Assembly (NCBI RefSeq): GCF_947242115.1
Contig: NC_074713.1
Location: forward strand, 25,199,378-25,263,377
DNA: 64,000 bases
Direction: 5' to 3'
Origin: Biomphalaria glabrata
Lineage: Eukaryota; Mollusca; Gastropoda; Planorbidae
How positions within the stretch are numbered: position 1 is the first letter of the stretch; each line of letters opens with the position of its first letter. Of the stretch, positions 24,095 to 36,000 are shown piece after piece. A model generated the notes under the pieces. That model searched no databases, was not told the origin of the DNA, and worked only from the letters and a program-made list of their open reading frames with translations. The position numbers and the translations under genes were made by a program.

Positions 24095-27000
24095 TTAATA
24101 TATAGGTTGTGTATAGTTGGAGTCCCAGTCCCTCAGAAAAACTTCCACTAGCTGCTTCCTTAAACTGTTACTGCTTCCATCTGCATCTTGTAGAATGAAT
24201 GCAACACCTGCAGTGTTGTTGAAGTAGTCACCAGACCAGTTGGAAGTTCCTGTTGTTAGGAAAAAAAAAGTTTTGTTTTTATAGTTTATCACATCTGGGC
24301 AGTTTTATTATTAGGGTGAATACTAGAAATACCTAAGGATGGCTGCCTGGTCGTGCGGTTTGCGCGCTGGACTGTCGTTCACATTTATCAATGGTCGAGG
24401 GTTCAAACCCTGCCCGCTCCCATCCCCCGTCGTCCTGCGGGAGGTTTGGACTAGGAAGTAATTATCTTCAACTCTGAAGGAACATCCGAAACATGTAAAA
24501 CAAACATTTTACAAGTTGGGGAAAGATAATACAGCTGACTCTTGACAGTCAGACAATTTTTACTCTGACACACTCAGTAATCCGACAAGGAAGTTTTTGT
24601 TATGTCTTGTATGATGGGGAGGAAAGTTGGGAAATCCATTGAAGAGAAAATTTTAAGATCAATAAATTTTTCTTTTTCATCTATTGTTATAAAGCTTATA
24701 TCTTATGTCTATGTTAAAAATTTCTACGTTATTTCTCCCACACCCAATCTCGGATTGAACTGAAATTTTGCAAAATTATTTCTTTGACATGACAACACAA
24801 TAATCAATATAAAAATCATACTTGACAGATGTGGTGGTATAAGTTGTATTAGTCCCCTAGAGGACTCGAGCCTTGAGTGAATAATTTTTTTTATGCATTT
24901 AAAAAAATGATCATGTAAAACTTTGACATTTCCTACATTCACAACTGTCCATACAAGTGATACGATTATAGTGCATTGAGAAAGCTAAACAAAAATAATT
25001 GGTAAAAATATTTCTATTGCAGATTTATATAGGTCAATCATGCATATAATTACATGACTTATCCAAACTAATTGATACAAATGGTTTATTTAAGCTTTGT
25101 TGTTTTAAAAAGTATTTTTTAATGTTTTTCTTGTTTATTTTATACCATTGCAAGTATAAGAAGAATATCTTAATACAGTGACCCGACAAAATAGCGGAGA
25201 CAAAATAGTGTTAAATTTCCCAACAAAATAGTGCAGAATTATATATGATGTGTATAAAGGTCCTGGGCAGCATTTTTTGTTGGGGTCTCTATCTTCTTCG
25301 ATATTAATAAATCTAAAAGTATGCCATATTAGTAGAGAAAGAGAGTACTTTGTCTCATTCTCCTTTTTCACCAATGTTTTAAAATATATAACTTAATAAA
25401 AAAAATTTTTTGAAATGTGGTGACCCTGTTCAAGGGTTTGGTATATGATAATGTGTGTTACACATGTGTTTTATAGTATAATCAGAAATCTTGATTATCT
25501 GTAGCATATCTCTCTTTGATCAAACCAGAAGTCACAACATTGGCATTGTAAGAATTAGTTAAGCTTATCTGTAAATATGGCCTTTGAAGAACGAGATGAT
25601 GCTCGGCCAAATTTAGGGAATTTGTATGACTTTTGGAAGGACAACTATATTTTGGATAGCATTAAGGAATGTTAGAAATTGGGCACAGGACAATCTCCCA
25701 CCAAAAAACAATCCAGTGGAAGGATGACATCATGCATTTCAGCTGTCTATTGGTGGTCATCACCCTAATATCTACAAGTTAATCTCTCACTTCCTAAGCG
25801 AACAGGAGAACAAGATTCTAAGGTACAATGCTGAAGAACAAAGTAAAGCTGCAAGCAAGACAATTAAAGTACCTTCAACATATTAGACGTCTTGCAATAC
25901 TGAAAAATATTTTTCTGCGCTATTTTGTCAGCGCTAAAATGTCAGGAAAACCCTTATTACTGTACATCATAAATATAATTTTCTTGACATATACAGTTAA
26001 ATTCATTGGTAATTTAAATTGGTAATCCAATGTTTTCGATAATCAGACACCATCCCAGTCCCATAGCTGTTGGACTCAAGAGATAATTTTCAATTTCTTT
26101 ACAAAGATAAACAAATAGAAAAATTTAGTAATCAGAGGAAATGATAAGCCACTTTACATTAGGATAGGTTAAATTTCAATCAATAACTATATTAGGTTCC
26201 TTCTAACATTATTTTATTCACTTGAATTTTTTTTTTCATATTTCCCCTTTTCTATTATGTTTTGTATTGCTTAAAAGTTCATTGTTAAAAATAGCCTCAA
26301 AACTGTTTAGATTTCTAATATGAAATGGTACAAATGATCAAATTGCATTAATGAGTTAAACTTGTAGCAGGGGCATGAAAAAACTGACTCATATGATAAA
26401 AACGACTTGAGAGCAAAAGAAGGCAAAGAGGCCTAATTGATGCAGGAAGAGTTATTAGATTGACACCATTTGAAAGCTGTATGTATCTAGATAAGGGGTG
26501 GGCAACCTTTTTCTATCAAGGGCCGCATTTATAAAAATTTAGGAATGGGGGGCTGCATATATATATATATATTTACAACATAGAAAAATGTGCTAGCTGT
26601 CTTTTAATTTACATGCATTCTGTATTTAACATTTACAACTTTTTTACAGTACCAATTGAGGAAATACAAGTTTTAGGAATTTCTGAAACCAATATTACGA
26701 ATGCCGGTATTTTCTTATAGTCTTTTTACATCACAATAATTCTTCATGACAATTCATTCAGCCGTACAGTTGTCTATTTGTGGAGTATTTAAGTGTTTAC
26801 ACTCATACATAATGTTCCGTAACTGTGGTGGAACTAGCTTAAACTAGTTCTTATCCTTGTGACAGCTGTCAAATTACAGCCAGTCAGCATCGACCTGTTT
26901 CTAAACTTGTTTATTTTCAAACAAAAAAAAAATGCTTGTTCACAGTTGTATGCAGTCCCAAATAATTAAAAAAATTTTAGCATAAGTTTTTTAAGTGTGA

Positions 27001-30000
27001 AAATACAGCTTCTGGTACCCATAAAACTCCAGCAGAAGAACTGACTGGAACTTTTCTTTCAGGTCATAATTTGCTTGGAGGTATTTCCTCTGGAGCTGAA
27101 TCAGCTGCTGTATTAGATGGTGAAGTGCGGATATTGAAAACTGGTTTCAAGTTCTTGACTTCTTAAAATTTGCTTTCCAATTCCACAAGTTTTCTACTTT
27201 TCAACCATTTTTCAAGAAATAGTTTCACCTTTCAGCAAAGGAAAAAGATAAAAAATGTTTTCACTTGCTTGTCTGTAGAAAACTGTGGTACCGAACATCG
27301 GAATGATATATTTTCACATCTTCAAGTACTTATCGAAACTGCCTGTGGTTAAGACCATTAGCTCTGATAAGTTTGATCACTGAGATAATTGGGTCAATAA
27401 CATGTTGATATTCAATGCAGTTTGGTGCAAACTTTCCGGTATAGAGTGTATAGATGGGATATTGTTCTTTAATTTATTAGAAAACCTGTTTTACTGAGTC
27501 AAAGCACGGACTCCATCAGTTGTTACACTTGTCATCTTATTCCAAGCCAACATAAAACTTTCTACGCAATCCTTCATAGCATTGAATAAATACTGACCTG
27601 AGTTTGTGTCTTTGACTGAATGTTTCGAAATATTGTCAATAACATAATCTTCATTTGCTTTAGACTTTTTAGAATGACAAGTGGAGACAATGTTTCTTTA
27701 GCCTCTTCATCATAAGTGATAAGATAATTAAAATTATTTAATTTAAATATATTAGAATTTTTTATATATATATTTAATCTTATAACCTGATTTCTTTAGG
27801 TGTCAGCGGGCGACATAAAACACTCTGGCGGGCCGCATGTGGCCCGCGGGTTGTAATTTGCCCACCCCTGATCTAGATCATAGAACTCACAGAGCAGTTT
27901 TCAGAAGCATGCAGAGATCAGTTAAAAGAGAAAGGAACTAAAAAGAAACAAATGACTGATAATAGAGACAATGTTTATAGCCTACCAATGTAAGCATGTT
28001 GGTCAGTGACCATGTATTTGCTATGTTGAACCCGAGCATATTCAATTTGAGCTTGGGATGGAGTGAAAGCAGGAACTTTAAACAATCTCTGAAAAAAAAA
28101 AGTTAGGTAATATATAAAAAAGCTTAAAAGATATTTATGACTATAAAGTATAACGAGAAAGAAGAAAAATCAAGATTTGAATGTGTAGATATCTAGTGAT
28201 TATAAGAAAAAAAACATAGATGAAAAGTTATTTCTATATGTATAAGTAAATATACTTTCATACTTCTGCATTTATATAAAGGAAGAAACATTTACATATA
28301 GATTCAAAAACTTACCACTGTAATATTGACTTTTGTACGATACAATTTACTTAAATCATTCAATGATTTCAGAAATGCGTACATATCAGGGTCAGAATGG
28401 TTCCATCTACTAGCCAACAGTCGCAGGTCAACCTTCTTATTGAAAGCAGCTTGTCTGAGCTCATCATCTATCACTGGCCAAAACCTGTACAAATACACAA
28501 TGGCTAAAGTCTAGTTAATTACACCCACTCCCACCAAAACCAGTACAAGAACATGATGGCTAAGGTCCAGTCAATTACACACACTCCCACCAAAAAGAAA
28601 TGAAACAATCATATTTCCAAACTTTAAATCCCAGTACTAAATGTCTTATCCTAATAAAGTGTGAACTATAACATAGTGGGGCTGAGTGGCTTAAACCACT
28701 AGGCTACCAATCAAGGGGGCTTGAGTCCACAAAAAAAGCACGCTGCTGCATAAAAGATGCAATAAAAAATTTCTAGCTGAAATTTTTCTGCAAAAAAGAC
28801 AACAGAGGAGGGGAGGAGAAAGGTGGAGGTTCAAGCCAGCTCTCAATAATGGAACCAAGCATACTTTTGAGGAGAGTAAGATAGGGAAAATTGATTTTTT
28901 TTTCAAAAGGTTTAGAGTTGGTGAGAAAACATACATGTAAAACCTAATTCCACCTTGTTTTAAAAATGGTACATATATGCATTCAATAAGCATTATTAAT
29001 TAAAAAAAATAATTTTACTTTTAGATGAACCAAAATAGCTATTGCACCTATATCAAGATTGGTGAAGATGATCGTAAAATAAGATTTTCTGACCTAATCT
29101 AATTGTAACAAAAAGAAAGCACAAAAACAATAGCAGTTTTTTCATTTGAAGTGACAAATTTAAGTCAAGTATGTGGAACCTATATGAAGTGACAAAGTCA
29201 ACTAAGTATGTGGAACCTATTTGAAGTGACAAAGTCAACTAAGTATGTGAAACCTATTTGAAGTGACAAAGTCAACAAAGTATGTGGAACCTATTTGAAG
29301 TGACAAAGTCAACTAAGTATGTGGAGCCTATTTGAAGTGACAAAGTCAACTAAGTATGTGGAACCTATTTGAAGTGACAAAGTCAACTAAGCATGTTGAA
29401 CCTATTTGAAGTGACAAAGTCAACTAAGTATGTGGAACCTATTTGAAGTGACAATGTCAACTAAGTATATGGAACCTATTTGAAGTGACAAAGTCAACTA
29501 AGTATGTGGAACCTATTTGAAGTGACAACGTCAACTAAGTATGTGGAACCTATTTGAAGTGACAAAGTCAACTAAGTATGTGGAACCTATTTGAAGTGAC
29601 AAAGTCAACTAAGTATGTGAAACCTATTTGAAGTGACAAAGTCAACTAAGTATGTAAAACCTATATGAAGTGACAAAGTCAACTAAGTATGTGAAACCTA
29701 TTTGAAGTGACAAAGTCAACTAAGTATGTGGAACCTATTTGAAGTGACAAAGTCAACTAAGTATGTGGAACCTATTTGAAGTGACAAAGTCAACTAAGTA
29801 TGTGGAACCTATTTGAAGTGACAAAGTCAACTAAGTATATGGAACCTATATGAAGTGACAAAGTCAACTAAGTATGTGGAACCTATTTGAAGTGACAAAG
29901 TCAACTAAGTATGTGGAACCTATTTGAAGTGACAAAGTCAACTAAGTATGTGGAACCTATTTGAAGTGACAAAGTCAACTAAGTATATGGAACCTATTTG

Positions 30001-33000
30001 AAGTGACAAAGTCAACTAAGTATGTGGAACCTATTTGAAGTGACAAAGTCAACTAAGTATATGGAACCTATATGAAGTGACAAAGTCAACTAAGTATGTG
30101 AAACCTATTTGAAGTGACAAAGTCAACTAAGTATATGGAACCTATTTGAAGTGACAAAGTCAACTAAGTATGTGGAACCTATTTGAAGTGACAAAGTCAA
30201 CTAAGTATGTGGAACCTATTTGAAGTGACAAAGTCAACTAAGTATGTGAAACCTATTTGAAGTGACAAAGTCAACTAAGTATGTGGAACCTATATGAAGT
30301 GACAAAGTCAACTAAGTATGTGAAACCTATTTGAAGTGACAAAGTCAACTAAGTATGTGGAACCTATTTGAAGTGACAAAGTCAACTAAGTATGTGGAAC
30401 CTATTTGAAGTGACAAAGTCAACTAAGTATGTGGAACCTATTTGAAGTGACAAAGTCAACTAAGTATATGGAACCTATATGAAGTGACAAAGTCAACTAA
30501 GTATGTGAAACCTATTTGAAGTGACAAAGTCAACTAAGTATATGGAACCTATTTGAAGTGACAAAGTCAACTAAGTATATGGAACCTATATGAAGTGACA
30601 AAGTCAACTAAGTATGTGGAACCTATTTGAAGTGACAAAGTCAACTAAGTATATGGAACCTATATGAAGTGACAAAGTCAACTAAGTATATGGAACCTAT
30701 TTGAAGTGACAAAGTCAACTAAGTATGTGGAACCTATTTGAAGTGACAAAGTCAACTAAGTATGTGAAACCTATTTGAAGTGACAAAGTCAACTAAGTAT
30801 GTGGAACCTATATGAAGTGACAAAGTCAACTAAGTATGTGAAACCTATTTGAAGTGACAAAGTCAACTAAGTATGTGGAACCTATTTGAAGTGACAAAGT
30901 CAACTAAGTATGTGGAACCTATTTGAAGTGACAAAGTCAACTAAGTATGTGGAACCTATTTGAAGTGACAAAGTCAACTAAGTATGTGAAACCTATTTGA
31001 AGTGACAAAGTCAACTAAGTATGTAAAACCTATATGAAGTGACAAAGTCAACTAAGTATGTGAAACCTATTTGAAGTGACAAAGTCAACTAAGTATGTGG
31101 AACCTATTTGAAGTGACAAAGTCAACTAAGTATGTGGAACCTATTTGAAGTGACAAAGTCAACTAAGTATATGGAACCTATATAAAGTGACAAAGTCAAC
31201 TAAGTGTGTGGAACCTATTTGAAGTATATGGAACCAGTTGAAAAACATTAAATCAGTTGATTACATTGTTTTCCACACAATGCTTTCACAGAACTTAGAA
31301 AACAAATGTGTGTTTGGGACTTTTCTTTAGCTTATTCCCTCACTTTTAGTCTAAAACAAAACTCAAAACTTAACCATACTATTTGAGTAGAAAAGATAAA
31401 GCCTAGAATTATACAGTTACTGACCTCCTTGGTGTGGTGTACATGTATATAGGCAAATAGTCCATGACAGAGATGTAGATAAACTCTCTGGCATTCCTGA
31501 TCACATTCACCAATGCATCAATATCATTTGTACGGCCATCAGGACAGAAAGCCTTTGGGGAGCTCTGAACAAAGAAAATATTATTTTTTTTTTTGCAAAC
31601 ATAAGTCAATATTTACTGATGAATATGAATATAAAATTATAGTTCATGAACAGTATCGTTAGTAACAGCTATTTCTACGTAAAAAAACAACAACAAAATA
31701 TTTCTAAAGTGCTTTAAATGTATAATTTAACACGTTTAAAAAAAAACAACCTAGAAAAACTTTGGCCAAAAAGAATCATTTTTGGAATAAAGGAGCCATC
31801 CATTCTGGAGACCTGCCCTTTGAAGCTGTGACTGCATCAGAATGGTAAAGATGGTACATCTGCTCTTATATGCTCCTTCAAGTCAGGTATCTTTTTTATC
31901 ATTCAATGTTAATATTTTTTCAATAGAGCTTAGGGTTAGGTGCCATGTCTTCTGTACATTGTCCATGTTTCTGAGATATTAAGCAGTGTGGGAAAAATTA
32001 AAGTCTTCTAGTCCTTTAGGTTTGTCTCCTAGTCCTTTAGGTTTGTTTGCTAGTCCTTTAGGTTTGTCTCCTAGTCCTTAAGGTTTGTCTCCTAGTCCTT
32101 AAGGTTTGTTTGCTAGTCCTTTAGGTTTGTCTCCTAGTCCTTTAGGTTTGTCTCCTAGTCCTTTAGGTTTGTTTCCTAGTCCTTTAAGTTTGTCTCCTAG
32201 TCCTTTAGGTTTGTTTCCTAGTCCTTTAGGTTTGTCTCCTAGTCCTTTTGGTTTGTCTCCTAGTCCTTTAGGTTTGTTTCCTAGTCCTTTAAGTTTGTCT
32301 CCTAGTCCTTTAGGTTTGTCCCCTAGTCCTTTAGGTTTGTCTCCTAGTCCTTTAGGTTTGTCTCCTAGTCCTTTAGGTTTGTCTCCTAGTCCTTTAGGTT
32401 TGTTTCCTAGTCCTTTAGGTTTGTCTCCTAGTCCTTTAGGTTTGTTTCCTAGTCCTTTAGGTTTGTCTCCTAGTCCTTTAGGTTTGTTTCCTAGTCCTTT
32501 AGGTTTGTCTCCTAGTCCTTTATGTTTGTTTTTTTAGTCCTTTAGGTTTGTCTCCTAGTCCTTTAGGTTTGTCTCCTAGTCCTTTAGGTTTGTTTGTCTC
32601 CTAGTCCTTTAGGTTTGTCTCCTAGTCCTTTAGTTTGTCTCCTAGTCCTTAAGGTTTGTCTCCTAGTCCTTTAGGTTTGTCTCCTAGTCCTTTAGGTTTG
32701 TCTCCTAGTCCTTTAGGTTTGTCTCCTAGTCCTTTAGATTCCTCTTCTAGTCCTTTAGGTTTGTCTCCTAGTCCTTTAGGTTTGTCTCCTAGTCCTTTAG
32801 TTTGTCTCCTAGTCCTTTAGGTTTGTCTCCTAGTCCTTTAGGTTTGTCTCCTAGTCCTTTAGGTTTGTCTCCTAGTCCTTTAGGTTTGTCTCCTAGTCCT
32901 TTAGATTCCTCTTCTAGTCCTTTAGGTTTGTCTCCTATTCCTTAAGTTTTGTCTCCTAGTCCTTTAGGCTTGTCTCCTAGTCATTTAGGTTTGTTTGCTA

Positions 33001-36000
33001 GTCCTTTAGGTTTGTCCCCTAGTCCTTTAGGTTTGTCTCCTAGTCCTTTAGGCTTGTCTCCTAGTCCTTTAGATTCGTCTTCTAGTCATTTAGGTTTGTT
33101 TGCTAGTCCTTTAGGTTTGTCCCCTAGTCCTTTAGGTTTGTCTCCTAGTCCTTTAGGCTTGTCTCCTAGTCCTTTAGGTTTGTCTCCTAGTCCTTTAGAT
33201 TCGTCTTCTAGTTCTTTAGGTTTGTTTGCTAGTCCTTTAGGTTTGTCTCCTAGTCCTTTAGGTTTGTTTGCTAGTCCTTTAGGTTTGTCTCCTAGTCCTT
33301 TAGGTTTGTCTCCTAGTCCTTTAGGTTTGTTTGCTAGTCTTTTAGGTTTGTCTCCTAGTCCTTTAGGTTTGTTTGCTAGTCCTTTAGGTGTGTTTGCTAG
33401 TCCTTTAGGTTTGTCTCCTAGTCCTTTAGGTTTGTCTCCTAGTCCTTTAGGTTTGTTTCCTAGTCCTTTAAGTTTGTCTCCTAGTCCTTTAGGTTTGTCT
33501 CCTAGTCCTTTAGGTTTGTCTCCTAGTCCTTTAGGTTTGTTTCCTAGTCCTTTAGGTTTGTCTCCTAGTCCTTTAGGTTTGTTTCCTAGTCCTTTAGGTT
33601 TGTTTCCTAGTCCTTTAGGTTTGTCTCCTAGTCCTTTAGGTTTGTTTCCTAGTCCTTTAGGTTTGTCTCCTAGTCCTTTATGTTTGTTTTTTTAGTCCTT
33701 TAGGTTTGTCTCCTAGTCCTTTAGGTTTGTCTCCTAGTCCTTTAGGTTTGTTTGTCTCCTAGTCCTTTAGGTTTGTCTCCTAGTCCTTTAGTTTGTCTCC
33801 TAGTCCTTAAGGTTTGTCTCCTAGTCCTTTAGGTTTGTCTCCTAGTCCTTTAGGTTTGTCTCCTAGTCCTTTAGGTTTGTCTCCTAGTCCTTTAGATTCC
33901 TCTTCTAGTCCTTTAGGTTTGTCTCCTAGTCCTTTAGGTTTGTCTCCTAGTCCTTTAGTTTGTCTCCTAGTCCTTTAGGTTTGTCTCCTAGTCCTTTAGG
34001 TTTGTCTCCTAGTCCTTTAGGTTTGTCTCCTAGTCCTTTAGGTTTGTCTCCTAGTCCTTTAGATTCCTCTTCTAGTCCTTTAGGTTTGTCTCCTATTCCT
34101 TAAGTTTTGTCTCCTAGTCCTTTAGGCTTGTCTCCTAGTCATTTAGGTTTGTTTGCTAGTCCTTTAGGTTTGTCCCCTAGTCCTTTAGGTTTGTCTCCTA
34201 GTCCTTTAGGCTTGTCTCCTAGTCCTTTAGGTTTGTCTCCTAGTCCTTTAGATTCGTCTTCTAGTCATTTAGGTTTGTTTGCTAGTCCTTTAGGTTTGTC
34301 CCCTAGTCCTTTAGGTTTGTCTCCTAGTCCTTTAGGCTTGTCTCCTAGTCCTTTAGGTTTGTCTCCTAGTCCTTTAGATTCGTCTTCTAGTTCTTTAGGT
34401 TTGTTTGCTAGTCCTTTAGGTTTGTCTCCTAGTCCTTTAGGTTTGTTTGCTAGTCCTTTAGGTTTGTCTCCTAGTCCTTTAGGTTTGTCTCCTAGTCCTT
34501 TAGGTTTGTCTCCTAGTCCTTTAGGTTTGTCTCCTAGTCCTTTAGGTTTGTCTCCTAGTCCTTTAGATTCCTCTTCTAGTCCTTTAGGTTTGTCTCCTAG
34601 TCCTTTAGGTTTGTCTCCTAGTCCTTTAGTTTGTCTCCTAGTCCTTTAGGTTTGTCTCCTAGTCCTTTAGGTTTGTCTCCTAGTCCTTTAGGTTTGTCTC
34701 CTAGTCCTTTAGGTTTGTCTCCTAGTCCTTTAGATTCCTCTTCTAGTCCTTTAGGTTTGTCTCCTATTCCTTAAGTTTTGTCTCCTAGTCCTTTAGGCTT
34801 GTCTCCTAGTCATTTAGGTTTGTTTGCTAGTCCTTTAGGTTTGTCCCCTAGTCCTTTAGGTTTGTCTCCTAGTCCTTTAGGCTTGTCTCCTAGTCCTTTA
34901 GGTTTGTCTCCTAGTCCTTTAGATTCGTCTTCTAGTCATTTAGGTTTGTTTGCTAGTCCTTTAGGTTTGTCCCCTAGTCCTTTAGGTTTGTCTCCTAGTC
35001 CTTTAGGCTTGTCTCCTAGTCCTTTAGGTTTGTCTCCTAGTCCTTTAGATTCGTCTTCTAGTCCTTTAGGTTTGTCTCCTAGTCCTTTAGGTTTGTCTCC
35101 TAGTCCTTTAGGTTTGTTTGCTAGTCTTTTAGGTTTGTCTCCTAGTCCTTTAGGTTTGTTTGCTAGTCCTTTAGGTGTGTTTGCTAGTCCTTTAGGTTTG
35201 TCTCCTAGTCCTTTAGGTTTGTCTCCTAGTCCTTTAGGTTTGTTTCCTAGTCCTTTAAGTTTGTCTCCTAGTCCTTTAGGTTTGTCTCCTAGTCCTTTAG
35301 GTTTGTCTCCTAGTCCTTTAGGTTTGTCTCCTAGTCCTTTAGGTTTGTTTCCTAGTCCTTTAGGTTTGTCTCCTAGTCCTTTAGGTTTGTTTCCTAGTCC
35401 TTTAGGTTTGTCTCCTAGTCCTTTAGGTTTGTTTCCTAGTCCTTTAGGTTTGTCTCCTAGTCCTTTAGGTTTGTTTCCTAGTCCTTTAGGTTTGTCTCCT
35501 AGTCCTTTATGTTTGTTTTTTTAGTCCTTTAGGTTTGTCTCCTAGTCCTTTAGGTTTGTCTCCTAGTCCTTTAGGTTTGTTTGTCTCCTAGTCCTTTAGG
35601 TTTGTCTCCTAGTCCTTTAGTTTGTCTCCTAGTCCTTAAGGTTTGTCTCCTAGTCCTTTAGGTTTGTCTCCTAGTCCTTTAGGTTTGTCTCCTAGTCCTT
35701 TAGGTTTGTCTCCTAGTCCTTTAGATTCCTCTTCTAGTCCTTTAGGTTTGTCTCCTAGTCCTTTAGGTTTGTCTCCTAGTCCTTTAGTTTGTCTCCTAGT
35801 CCTTTAGGTTTGTCTCCTAGTCCTTTAGGTTTGTCTCCTAGTCCTTTAGGTTTGTCTCCTAGTCCTTTAGGTTTGTCTCCTAGTCCTTTAGATTCCTCTT
35901 CTAGTCCTTTAGGTTTGTCTCCTATTCCTTAAGTTTTGTCTCCTAGTCCTTTAGGCTTGTCTCCTAGTCATTTAGGTTTGTTTGCTAGTCCTTTAGGTTT

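Noticed and set aside
24380-24410. Functional tRNA gene
   Set aside because: The perfect B box belongs to SINE family 2; the acceptor stem does not pair and the SINE body follows.
24535-26090. pogo/Tigger-like ends (CAGTCAGACAATTTTT, AATCAGACACC)
   Set aside because: The two motifs are in the same orientation, not inverted, and do not define an element.
28660-28760. tRNA-like segment GTGGGGCTGAGTGGCTTAAA
   Set aside because: It looks like the head of a very old SINE, but the body is not recognisable and no cloverleaf could be drawn.
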